Assembly (NCBI RefSeq): GCF_002355435.1
Contig: NZ_AP017313.1
Coordinates: forward strand, 5,952,001 to 6,016,000
Source of the DNA: Mucilaginibacter gotjawali
GTDB taxonomy: Bacteria; Bacteroidota; Bacteroidia; Sphingobacteriales; Sphingobacteriaceae
Direction of reading: 5' to 3'
DNA length: 64,000 nucleotides
The notes below the pieces were generated by a model, which searched no databases, had not been told where the DNA came from, and saw nothing but the letters and a program-made list of their open reading frames with translations. Below, piece by piece: positions 26,766-35,704 of the stretch (positions are counted from its first letter, which is position 1; every line of letters starts with the position of its first letter). Both the position numbers and the translations under genes were made by a program.

Positions 26766-28469
26766 TTATTTTAGCCCGTATACCACTACTTTTTTTGAAA
26801 AGGTTGCCAGGTAAACATGCCCGTTTGCTATGGTTGGCGAACAATATTTTGCATAAAAACCAACCCCATCGCCATTGGTTTGATTGCTGTTCCACAATTC
26901 TTTGGTGATATCATTCGCATCGAAAGCTCTTAATATCCCGGTAACCACGGTATTGCCCGCATCGCCTGCGGATGCGTAGGAAGCCCAAAGTATGCCGGAG
27001 CCATTTACAGAACCGTTGCCGGAAACTGATAGCTGTGCACCACAGTCCCCTCCCGGACCGGGATCCTGCGAAACCGTTGAATTTTTTGCAAACAAACCTG
27101 TTCCATAATCAAATGCGAAGGCTCTCAACTGATCGTTTTCGGACCACAAATACATATACTGGTTTAATCCGCCTTTGTAAAATGCCGGCTGGCAGTGCAT
27201 GCTGCCGTTTAGCGGTATGGTTTGCTGAATGACATTGAATGAAGTTGAATATCCCCCCATATTGTCTTTATTGAGCACATACAAATTGCCATCCTTACAA
27301 CCGGTGAGGTATAAATTTGTGCCCGGAATTAAAAATGTACCCATAACGCCATAATCCAGATCGTTTGTGTTCAGGTTCAAATAGTTTAAAGGGGTAAAGT
27401 AACTGGTAACGTTAAGTGTGCTACCCGAAGGGGTAAGTTTTATGGCACTTTCGCCACGGTTAATAAGGTCGGTAGGAACCTGGTTGCCTATATCGTTTGT
27501 GCCATTGCCGGTTGCTGAAAAACTGCCTTTACCCACGGTTCCGTTGCCCGTTGTAATGTATAAACTACCTTGCGCATCTGCTGCTATGCCCATTCCGCTT
27601 TCCCATATTCCGCCATTTTCGCCATTGGGGGTGTCATTATAAACGCCTTGCTGTGCCAGCGTGGATGCGTTGTAACCTATAACCCAGCCATGATAGGGGT
27701 TCCAATCGCAATGAGACGACCAGGAGATATATACAACGCCGTTTACCAGCACCAATCCCTGCCGCTGGTTGTTCCGCCGGGGATCAAAGCTTACCGTGCC
27801 ACTCACATTACCATCCCCGGTTCCGGGCACACTGGCACTAATCAAAACCGGGCTCCCTGCTTTGTCGGCACCTGTTAAAATATCGATGGCGTGCAGGTGC
27901 TGTACAAACTTTTGCCCATCGGTACTGCGCACAACAAAATACATGGTTTTAGTTGCTGAATCAATTACGGGTGTGCCAATAATGCCGATATTGTAATTAA
28001 AGTCAGTATATGGGGTACACCAGGAAGAATTCATATCGCTGGAATTAGGGGGCCTCATGCCAGATACGGTAAAGTTTTTTTTCCAGTATAAATTACCGAT
28101 GGTACCGTCATAAGCATATACCGTGTTGTTCACAGTAGCTATAAACACGACGTTGTGTGTGCCGGACGCAATAGGCAAACTGCTGTATACCAGCGGCTGT
28201 GCGTAAATCTGGTCATCAACAGGTAATGTAAAAAGCTTGCCAAACTGCTGCGGATTTACGTTGGCAGTAGTTAAAACCGTTTCATGGCTATTGAAACCTG
28301 CCCTTGAATTATCATTGTGCTGGGTGAGTACATTGATATGCTCGTTGTTGAGTTTGCCAACAATGCTATCAGGAGGAGTAACCACAACAACAGGCGTGGG
28401 TGCTTCCTTTTTTTTACACCCAAAACAAATCATTATCGCTAAAAGCGGAATGGCAATTTTTCTGATCAT
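26766..28469 (-). CDS. PQQ-like beta-propeller lipoprotein
   Basis: 567 residues with a lipoprotein signal (LLAIMICFGCKKKEAP, Cys near 18), a Pro/Val linker and a repeated propeller with blades of the type NTVYAYDGTIGNLYWKKNF, GSLYITTGNGTV and GNLYVLNKDNMGG, ending in HVYLATFSKKVVVYGLK. The repeats match PQQ-dehydrogenase-like propellers, but I see no PQQ-binding Cys-Cys or catalytic Asp pattern, so it is probably a binding scaffold. The gene lies between the NHL and receptor genes with short gaps, suggesting one operon. Confidence 0.8.
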   Translation of the reverse strand: MIRKIAIPLLAIMICFGCKKKEAPTPVVVVTPPDSIVGKLNNEHINVLTQHNDNSRAGFNSHETVLTTANVNPQQFGKLFTLPVDDQIYAQPLVYSSLPIASGTHNVVFIATVNNTVYAYDGTIGNLYWKKNFTVSGMRPPNSSDMNSSWCTPYTDFNYNIGIIGTPVIDSATKTMYFVVRSTDGQKFVQHLHAIDILTGADKAGSPVLISASVPGTGDGNVSGTVSFDPRRNNQRQGLVLVNGVVYISWSSHCDWNPYHGWVIGYNASTLAQQGVYNDTPNGENGGIWESGMGIAADAQGSLYITTGNGTVGKGSFSATGNGTNDIGNQVPTDLINRGESAIKLTPSGSTLNVTSYFTPLNYLNLNTNDLDYGVMGTFLIPGTNLYLTGCKDGNLYVLNKDNMGGYSTSFNVIQQTIPLNGSMHCQPAFYKGGLNQYMYLWSENDQLRAFAFDYGTGLFAKNSTVSQDPGPGGDCGAQLSVSGNGSVNGSGILWASYASAGDAGNTVVTGILRAFDANDITKELWNSNQTNGDGVGFYAKYCSPTIANGHVYLATFSKKVVVYGLK

Positions 28470-28504
28470 TTTATTTGTAAATTATTTTCATTAAGTTCAT
28501 TCAA

Positions 28505-29545
28505 TCAGTTTCCTATTTTCCGGATAAGGTTATTCTGGTAATCTGCCACAAATAAATTACCTGCATTATCAATAGTTATTCCGAACGGCCTGTAAAAGGT
28601 GGCGGTAAACGCGGGGCCGTTATCGGCGCCGCGTTTACCTGTACCGGCATAATCGCTTACCATACCATCGGGGGTAATTTTCCTGATCTTGTTGTTACCA
28701 ACATCCGCCACATAAACGTTGCCTTTTTTATCAACAGCTATCCCATCAGGATGTGAGAATGATGCTGCAGCGCCTTTGCCATTTGCTGAACCCCGTTTGG
28801 TTTTACCAGCCAGCGTAGAAACGATCCCATCCGGACTTATTTTCCTGATCAGGTTATTATAAGTGTCGGCCACGTAAAGGTTGCCTTTTTGATCCAGGGC
28901 GATCCCCTCGGGCAAATAAAATGAAGCGTTGCCGGCGGGGCCGTCTTTCAAACCCCTGTCGCCTGTACCTGCATATACACTTACTTTTCCGTCAGGACTC
29001 ACTTTTTTTACCTGGTCCTTATCCCAATCGGAAACAAAAACGTTACCGTTTCTATCAACTGCAATCCCATAAGGATTATCGAACCTGACCAGGGCCTCCG
29101 GATGATCCTTCGTCACCGCATCGGGTCTTCCCGCCAGGGTGGTTACAATTCCATCAGGCGTTATTTTGCGGATCAAGCTGTTATGCGTGTCGGCAACATA
29201 CACAACCCCATGCGCGTCAACGGTAAGCGCCGCCGGAAAGAAAAATGAAGCAGCAACACCTTTGCCATCGGCCGAGCCCTGGCTTCCGCTTCCGGCGAGT
29301 GTACTTACCACACCATCCGCGCTTATTTTGCGGATCATGTTGTTGCGCGAATCGGCAACATAAATATTGCCGCCGGAGTCGATAGCCAGCCCCATCAGGT
29401 TTGAAAATGAAGCCTCTGTTAATTTGCCATTAACTGCGCCTATTGCGCCGCTGCCCGCGTAGGTTGTTACCTCAATATTTTTGTTTTTATTACAGGCCAT
29501 TGCAAATGCGATGGCTGCAGATAGAAATAACAGGTTTTTCTTCAT
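28505..29545 (-). CDS. NHL-repeat beta-propeller lipoprotein
   Basis: 346 residues with a lipoprotein-like signal (AAIAFAMACNKNKN). Six NHL blades follow with nearly identical units such as GNIYVADSRNNMIRKIS, GVVYVADTHNSLIRKIT and GNLYVADTYNNLIRKIS. Each is followed by a threonine-rich AGxGxxG turn. NHL propellers bind proteins or glycans; the catalytic residues of vitellogenin-like or peptidyl-lyase relatives are not apparent. First gene of the NHL - PQQ-like - TonB receptor set. The high internal identity suggests recent blade duplication. Confidence 0.85.
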   Translation of the reverse strand: MKKNLLFLSAAIAFAMACNKNKNIEVTTYAGSGAIGAVNGKLTEASFSNLMGLAIDSGGNIYVADSRNNMIRKISADGVVSTLAGSGSQGSADGKGVAASFFFPAALTVDAHGVVYVADTHNSLIRKITPDGIVTTLAGRPDAVTKDHPEALVRFDNPYGIAVDRNGNVFVSDWDKDQVKKVSPDGKVSVYAGTGDRGLKDGPAGNASFYLPEGIALDQKGNLYVADTYNNLIRKISPDGIVSTLAGKTKRGSANGKGAAASFSHPDGIAVDKKGNVYVADVGNNKIRKITPDGMVSDYAGTGKRGADNGPAFTATFYRPFGITIDNAGNLFVADYQNNLIRKIGN

Positions 29546-29918
29546 TAATATCTTGCTCCGTTCCCGGATAATTAAATAAAAAAGTATGCTTTGTGTTGAT
29601 GTTTATAATCTTTCAGGCTGGTTTGCATGCCGCCCAATTGGCAGTACAATTAACAAATAAAAACGAGCATAAACAAACCAAAATGTAACCCGGCTCCGCA
29701 TTTAGGTTGAAAGGCGAGATTATCACATCGGCTGACAGATTACGCCGGAACTTAACCCCGAGAAAGACTAGCCGGCCCTGATGTGTTGGGATTAATACCC
29801 GCCGTTTTTAGGGTTGTTGCCTCTAGGCCCCCCGCGGAATAAAAATATAGTCCCCGCCGTCTTTCGTAATTTTTGTAAGCCGTTTATAAAGGATTAAAAA
29901 GTAAAGAATTTTAGATAA
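29546..29918. other. 373-base intergenic region between NRPS and NHL genes
   Basis: It should contain the promoter of the NHL operon and the 3' end of the NRPS gene. I find no exact TAnnTTTG match, no tRNA and no convincing terminator; the GC-rich stretch at 29800-29840 shows no clean hairpin. Confidence 0.45.
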
Positions 29919-32708
29919 TTAAGCGGGTTCCACTTCAGTTACCGCTTTTGCGACAGCGATTTTTTGTGATAAGTCGTTTTTATTTTCAATCCTATCAAGG
30001 CATTGTTGCAATACCTGCGCAAATTCTATATCGTTAGGTGCTTTAAATATTGTATTGTGTTCGCCCGGGATAAGGTGGATATTAACACCCTTTAATGCAT
30101 AAGGTTTCCAACCCATATAAACACTATCTTCTGCATAAAATGTTCGTGTTTCTGCCTTAAAAGCATCAACTTCAATATCCAGTGGATAAAACCGGTAACG
30201 ATTGAGCGCCTCTGTGTTATATTTATCTATTTTATGAGCATAGCCAAAAAAACCCTGCTTATTATGTCCTTTACCATGTCTTAATGACCAATACCGCCCC
30301 ATCATCCTTCGTTTAAATAAGGTTGTTTTTTCAGCCAGGGTACTCTTAAAGCCCGCGCTGAACTTAAAAATATACAGCAGGCTTTTAATATAAAAACCCG
30401 TATTTTTTGCAATCTTCAATAACAGCGGATCATAATAGGTGCACTTTTCAATGTAGGCATCAAATAAAGCAAGCATTGATACTTCTTTTCCGAGTGCTTT
30501 TATTTGCCTGGTCATTTCAAAAGCGATCACCCCTCCCATAGAAAAACCGCCCAGGGCGTATGGCCCGTCTGGATTTTGCCTGGTTATTGCGTTTACATAG
30601 TGGGCTGCTATTTCCTCAATGGTCTTTAACGGCTCATCTATGCCATTCAAGCCTTTAGCCTGCAAGCCGTAAACGGGCTGATCGGGCGAAAGCCCGGTGG
30701 CAACCGCATTAAACAACAGCACATTCAGCCCGGCGCCATGCACCAGGTATAAAGGTGTTTTGTGTCCGTGTGGCTTTATTGGCACCAACGAATCCCAGGT
30801 AATTGAAACGCCATCGCGGCTAATCAATTGAGCCGTGCGCTCAACAGTTTGGTGTTCAAACAATGTGGCTAACGGCAAACGTTTCCCGGTTTTTTGTTCG
30901 ATCATTGTCATCACTTTAACAGCAATGAGCGAATGCCCGCCAATTTGAAAGAAGTTATCATAAATACCAACCTTCTCCAGGTTTAGCGCTTCTGCCCATA
31001 TGTCTGCTACAAGCTTTTCGATGTTTGTACGCGGGGCGATATAAAAACTTACCTCGTCCGTTTCGGGTCCCGCATACAATAACAAAGCCTTTTTATCTAC
31101 TTTTCCGTTGCTGGTTAAAGGGATTGAATCAATTTTCACAAAGCTGCCTGGTACCATATAATCCGGTAACTGGCTATTTAGGAAGGACCTCAGCTCGGCA
31201 GGACCTGCATCACCAACCACGTATGCCACCAGTTCTTTTTCACGGTCCTTAACCGGCTTAGCCAGCACTACGGCTGTTTTTACTTTTTCGTGTTTTTGCA
31301 GGAAAGCATTAATTTCTCCCAGCTCAATCCTGAATCCCCTGATTTTCACCTGGTCATCAATGCGGCCTAAAAACTCCATGTTCAGATCAGGCATCATACG
31401 GCCCATATCGCCGGTTTTATACATTCTTCCGCCCATCTGATCGGTAAACGGATCCTTTAAAAAAGCTTTGCCGGTTTTTTCAGTATCCTGCGCATAACCC
31501 CGGGCTACTCCGACACCGCCAATATATAGTTCCCCAACTTCGCCAACAGGAACGGGGTTTAGCTGCTCATCAAGTATGTAGTAAAAATTATTGCTCATCG
31601 GCCTACCGTAGGGGATGCTGGCCCAATGAGCTTCCGTTTTATCTATCGGGTAAAAATTACTCCATACAGTCCCTTCTGTTGCGCCACCAAGACTGATGGT
31701 TTTGGCAGCCGGAAAATATTTTTTTATCCTGTCCGGCAGCCCAACCGGTATCCAGTCGCCGCTCATAAAAACCAGCCGTAAAGCATTTTCAAAACGGGGA
31801 CTTTCAACCGTTTCCTGCACGCCGATAAAATAATCGATGGTTGAGGGCACCGAATCCCAAAAAGTTACACGGTGTTTCGTCATCAGTTCCTTTAACTTCG
31901 GCACGTCCATCAATTCCTGTTTTTCAATGATCAGGAGAGACCCACCAGCTGCCAGCAACCCGAAAATATCATAAACAGACAGGTCGAAACACATAGAAGT
32001 TACGAATAGCAGGCAATCATCAGGCCCAACGTTAAACTCCCTGTTTACCCACAATACCAAATTAACCGCCGAATGGTGTTCTATCATTACGCCCTTTGGC
32101 ATGCCTGTTGAGCCGGAGGTATAAATAGTGTAGGCAAGCTGTTTACTATCTGCTTTTATAGCGGGTTTTTCGTTTTTAAATTGATCAGTATTAATTTCTC
32201 TGAGCTTTACCAGCTGACTTTCGTCAAGAGAAGCTGACAATGGATATTTACAATCGGTGATTACGAGGCTTACTTCCGAGTTTTTTAGGATATATTGCTG
32301 CCTGTCCAAAGGGTACTCCGGATCAATGGGTACATAAGCGCCGCCGGCCTTCAGTATCGCCAGCATACCAACGATCATATCAAAATTCCGTGAAACCAAA
32401 AGCCCAACATTATCGCCGCTTTGTACGCCATGGGTTATAAGATAATGCGCCAGCTGATTGGCTTTTTTATTTAGCTCATCATAGCGCATTATTTGGTCGT
32501 TACGGCGCAGGGCAATTGCCTGCGGGGTCCGTAATACCTGCTCCTCAAAAAGGTCAGTAAGTGTTTTTTCACGCGGATAAAAAACAACCGTGTTGTTAAA
32601 TTCCTTCAGTAACTGATAGTCTTTCACATTCTCAAATTTTTCGGACCAAAAACTTGTTTTAGGTTCAACTTTATCAGTTTTGGATATTGTCATAATTTTA
32701 GGGGGCAT
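29919..32708 (-). CDS. Stand-alone NRPS-like protein: adenylation, carrier and thioesterase domains
   Basis: 929 residues. A short linker (FWSEKFENV) precedes an adenylation domain (about 50-545) with YTSGSTGMPKG, FDLSVYDIFG, SLGGATE, YKTGD and NGKVDKK. The carrier domain (560-630) has phosphopantetheine Ser593 in GGHSLIAV. The thioesterase (640-910) has GFSMGG (Ser723) and a late His in PGEHNTI. Aligned to GrsA, the specificity residues read D L Y D V M L V W K; the nearest code I know is the cysteine code DLYNLSLIWK, and FMSGDWIPVGLP and SLGGATEGTVWSNFYPI are typical of cysteine-type domains. There is no condensation domain, so it probably loads one amino acid and transfers it through the thioesterase. 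No phosphopantetheinyl transferase is in the window. Divergent from the ABC exporter. Confidence 0.92.
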   Translation of the reverse strand: MPPKIMTISKTDKVEPKTSFWSEKFENVKDYQLLKEFNNTVVFYPREKTLTDLFEEQVLRTPQAIALRRNDQIMRYDELNKKANQLAHYLITHGVQSGDNVGLLVSRNFDMIVGMLAILKAGGAYVPIDPEYPLDRQQYILKNSEVSLVITDCKYPLSASLDESQLVKLREINTDQFKNEKPAIKADSKQLAYTIYTSGSTGMPKGVMIEHHSAVNLVLWVNREFNVGPDDCLLFVTSMCFDLSVYDIFGLLAAGGSLLIIEKQELMDVPKLKELMTKHRVTFWDSVPSTIDYFIGVQETVESPRFENALRLVFMSGDWIPVGLPDRIKKYFPAAKTISLGGATEGTVWSNFYPIDKTEAHWASIPYGRPMSNNFYYILDEQLNPVPVGEVGELYIGGVGVARGYAQDTEKTGKAFLKDPFTDQMGGRMYKTGDMGRMMPDLNMEFLGRIDDQVKIRGFRIELGEINAFLQKHEKVKTAVVLAKPVKDREKELVAYVVGDAGPAELRSFLNSQLPDYMVPGSFVKIDSIPLTSNGKVDKKALLLYAGPETDEVSFYIAPRTNIEKLVADIWAEALNLEKVGIYDNFFQIGGHSLIAVKVMTMIEQKTGKRLPLATLFEHQTVERTAQLISRDGVSITWDSLVPIKPHGHKTPLYLVHGAGLNVLLFNAVATGLSPDQPVYGLQAKGLNGIDEPLKTIEEIAAHYVNAITRQNPDGPYALGGFSMGGVIAFEMTRQIKALGKEVSMLALFDAYIEKCTYYDPLLLKIAKNTGFYIKSLLYIFKFSAGFKSTLAEKTTLFKRRMMGRYWSLRHGKGHNKQGFFGYAHKIDKYNTEALNRYRFYPLDIEVDAFKAETRTFYAEDSVYMGWKPYALKGVNIHLIPGEHNTIFKAPNDIEFAQVLQQCLDRIENKNDLSQKIAVAKAVTEVEPA

Positions 32709-32899
32709 GGTTGATCATGGCTTATACGCAAACAGATTTTTTTGGTTACCTGCCCTACTTCAACTATCCCTACCCGGTACAATCCGGCAGGCATAACTCC
32801 TTGCGGGATATAAATGGCACGCACATCATTTAAAATCTTTTTCTCAAGGCAACTTAACCTTCAGCCATACCGTAACGCATATAGTAAGTAAATTCCTTA

Positions 32900-32915
32900 A
32901 AATGAATATTCATTT
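32900..32915. promoter_or_regulatory. 16-bp perfect palindrome upstream of the ABC exporter gene
   Basis: AAATGAATATTCATTT is a perfect dyad centred 36 bases before the TTG start of the exporter, in the 235-base divergent region shared with the NRPS gene. It may be an operator controlling the biosynthetic cluster. Such A/T-rich dyads arise by chance fairly often. Confidence 0.35.
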
Positions 32916-32943
32916 ATCCTGACAGGGGATGCTTTGTTAAAAA

Positions 32944-34638
32944 TTGATACCAATTCACAAGCCTTTGAAACATTTTATTTTAACGGTTCTCAGCATTCTA
33001 AACCCTAAAGAAAGGGTGAAAATGTTGCTGCACGCTGTGTTTGACAGCATGATCGGCTTGCTTGATATTGTATTTTTGGGCGGTTTGTTAATAGTGGTTA
33101 ATTTTTATACATCAGGCGAACTGCCAGGTCACCCCGTTTATTTACAATCCATCAGTCATAGAAATCCCCTGTTGCTGGTGAGTACCTTCTTATTGTTATT
33201 CAGTTTAAAAAACTGGTTCGGGTACCTCCTCACAAAAAAAGAATATGCGTTTTTTTACAACATAGCTTCGCGCTTATCACAACGTAACGTAATGCACTAT
33301 CTGCAGGGAAATTACGTCCAATTTGTAAATACCGATTCATCGGTGTTTTTCCGCAAAATAAGCCAGCAACCTGTTGAATTCAGTAATTACATATTAACCA
33401 ATTTACAGCAGATCATATCGCAAAGCATCCTGATCTTTTTTACCATTACTGCGATCCTGTTTTATCACCCCGGCCTGTTCATTTCTCTTTTTTTGCTATT
33501 GCTGCCACCCGTTATTTTACTTGGCTGGATGATCAAAAAGAAACTAAAGCATATCCGTGCGGACATCAAAATCAACAGCCAGTTAACCATACAACATTTG
33601 CAGGAATCATTATCCGGGTATGTAGAAAGCAATATTTATGATAAGAACCCTTTTTTTACTGATCGGTATTACAAACACCAGCAGCAGATGAATAATCATA
33701 TTGCGACCCAGCAAACTTTACAGAGCCTGCCTTCCCGGCTGATAGAAACTTTCGCGGTGCTGGGTTTTTTTATTTTGATCGCTGTAAATAAATTGTCGGC
33801 AAGTGTGCCCGCAATCAGCTTGCTTACTATAGGCGTTTTTATGGCGGCGGCCTATAAGATCATCCCGGGGATTATCAAAATTTTAAATAGCGCCGGCCAA
33901 ATCAAGACCTATCAATTTACGCTGAATGATCTTGCTTCTCCCACAGGGGAAATGCACCATGCAAAAAACCCCGGCTCGCCCGGTTCAATCAATTCCATTC
34001 AATTTGAAAATATTCATTTTAAATACAAGCATCACGATGTATTAAACGGAACGAGCTTTTACATTGTGCCCGGAGATTTTGTCGGTATGTCTGCCCCATC
34101 AGGAAAAGGGAAAACCACCATCATCAACCTTTTATTGGGCTTCCTGGAACCTGACAGCGGGACGATAACTGTTAACGATAAAAAAACAGATGCTGCTGAC
34201 AGAATGATGTATCGCGGCAACATTTCCTACGTAAAACAACAGCCTTTTTTTATCCATGATACTATTTTAAAAAACATTACGCTGGCCGAAGATGGATTTA
34301 AAAAAAGCAAACTCGATGAAGTGATAGCGTTCTGCGGTCTTGCTCAGTTATTGGAGAAATATCCGGAGGGGCTGCAAAAAGTGATCCGCGAAAACGGTAA
34401 AAACATCAGTGGCGGTCAGCGGCAAAGGATAATGCTTGCCCGGGCGCTATACCATGATTTCGACCTGCTTATCCTGGATGAGCCTTTTGGCGAGATGGAT
34501 GATTTTTCGGAAAGAACCATATTAATACGCCTGCAGGAGCTTGCCCTGCAAGGCAAGATGATCCTTTTTATCACGCACAACAAAGCAAGTTTATCATTTT
34601 GTAATAAAATATTTTCGATGGATGAAGCGTACGCCTGA
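32944..34638 (+). CDS. ABC transporter, fused permease and ATP-binding protein
   Basis: 564 residues from a TTG start at 32944; a later ATG at 33022 would remove the first 26 residues. Six membrane helices fill residues 30-320. The ATPase domain has Walker A GMSAPSGKGKTT (381-392, first Gly of the loop replaced by Ala), signature ISGGQRQR, Walker B LLILDEPFGEMD and switch His in ITHNK. Such half-size type IV exporters dimerise and export lipids, peptides or natural products. It overlaps the next glycosyltransferase gene by 17 bases, so the two are coupled. Export of the cluster product is the natural guess. Confidence 0.92.
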   Translation: MIPIHKPLKHFILTVLSILNPKERVKMLLHAVFDSMIGLLDIVFLGGLLIVVNFYTSGELPGHPVYLQSISHRNPLLLVSTFLLLFSLKNWFGYLLTKKEYAFFYNIASRLSQRNVMHYLQGNYVQFVNTDSSVFFRKISQQPVEFSNYILTNLQQIISQSILIFFTITAILFYHPGLFISLFLLLLPPVILLGWMIKKKLKHIRADIKINSQLTIQHLQESLSGYVESNIYDKNPFFTDRYYKHQQQMNNHIATQQTLQSLPSRLIETFAVLGFFILIAVNKLSASVPAISLLTIGVFMAAAYKIIPGIIKILNSAGQIKTYQFTLNDLASPTGEMHHAKNPGSPGSINSIQFENIHFKYKHHDVLNGTSFYIVPGDFVGMSAPSGKGKTTIINLLLGFLEPDSGTITVNDKKTDAADRMMYRGNISYVKQQPFFIHDTILKNITLAEDGFKKSKLDEVIAFCGLAQLLEKYPEGLQKVIRENGKNISGGQRQRIMLARALYHDFDLLILDEPFGEMDDFSERTILIRLQELALQGKMILFITHNKASLSFCNKIFSMDEAYA

Positions 34639-35677
34639 AACCCTGGTGATCCTGAGTCCCGGCTTCCCCGAAAATGAGGCCGATACCGCGTGCATTCCAC
34701 CCCAGCAAATATTTGCCAGGGCGCTTAAAAAGATCTGCCCCGGGCTTAATATTGTTGTTATCAGCTTTCAATACCCTTTTGTTAAAAGTGTATATAACTG
34801 GCATGGCATAAAAGTTTATACTATCGGCGGGAAAGAAAAAGGCGGTTATAATCGCGCGCTTGTATGGTTAAAAGCCTGGAGGATATTATTGAAACTAAAA
34901 AAGGAAACCAAACTCCTGGGCATCCTCAGTTTTTGGTTTGGGGAGTGCGCCTTTGTTGGCAGCTATTTTGCAAAGCGATACCGGCTTATCCATTACGCCT
35001 GGGTATTGGGGCAGGATGCAAAAAGCGGGAATAAATATTTCAGATGGGTAAAGCCCAGTGGCAATGAGCTGATAGCGCTGTCGGATTTTATTGCGACAGA
35101 GATCAGGCGAAATTATTGGATTTCGGCCCAGCAGGTAATCCCCGTTGGTATCGACACCTCGATGTTCGGGCCCGCGCCCGCAAAAAGGGACATAGATATT
35201 TTAGGCGCCGGTTCATTGATCCCCCTGAAGCAATACCATATTTTTGTAGAAGTTGTTGCTTCCTTAAAGAGTTACTTTCCAAATATAAAAGCTGTTATCT
35301 GCGGCAAGGGCCCTGAATTAGCGCATCTGGAGGCATTGGCCTCCTCTCTGAATTTGCAAAACAACCTCGTGTTTGCTGGTGAGTTACCACAAAAGGAAGT
35401 ATTAGCTTTAATGCAACGGTCGAAAGTATTTTTACACCCTTCTGCATATGAAGGCTTTGGTTCTGTATTATCCGAAGCTTTATACGCCGGCGCCCACGTA
35501 GTTTCTTTCTGTAAACCGATGAACAAAGATTACCGGCATCATTACGTGGTAAAAACCCCGGATGAAATGAATGCTGCTTTATCCGCCATATTAAAAAATA
35601 CACACCGTGGCCACGACCCTGTTTTAATGTGCCCGATTGAACAAATTGCCAAAAATGTGATCAGTTTGTTCGTTTGA
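34622..35677 (+). CDS. Glycosyltransferase family 4 protein
   Basis: 351 residues with the GT-B fold. The N-domain starts with LVILSPGFPENEAD. The C-domain shows DILGAGSLIPLKQYHIFVEV, AVICGKGPEL and the donor-site motif HPSAYEGFGSVLSEAL with the paired Glu residues of GT4 retaining enzymes. It starts inside the end of the ABC exporter gene (17-base overlap), so it is translated with it. It may glycosylate the cluster product. Donor and acceptor are unknown. Convergent with the next gene. Confidence 0.9.
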   Translation: MKRTPETLVILSPGFPENEADTACIPPQQIFARALKKICPGLNIVVISFQYPFVKSVYNWHGIKVYTIGGKEKGGYNRALVWLKAWRILLKLKKETKLLGILSFWFGECAFVGSYFAKRYRLIHYAWVLGQDAKSGNKYFRWVKPSGNELIALSDFIATEIRRNYWISAQQVIPVGIDTSMFGPAPAKRDIDILGAGSLIPLKQYHIFVEVVASLKSYFPNIKAVICGKGPELAHLEALASSLNLQNNLVFAGELPQKEVLALMQRSKVFLHPSAYEGFGSVLSEALYAGAHVVSFCKPMNKDYRHHYVVKTPDEMNAALSAILKNTHRGHDPVLMCPIEQIAKNVISLFV

Positions 35678-35704
35678 TCCCGTTCATATGTTGATTTTAC
35701 CTGG

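Noticed and set aside
29919-32708. Full nonribosomal peptide assembly line
   Set aside because: No condensation domain and no second module in the window; only one loading module with a thioesterase.
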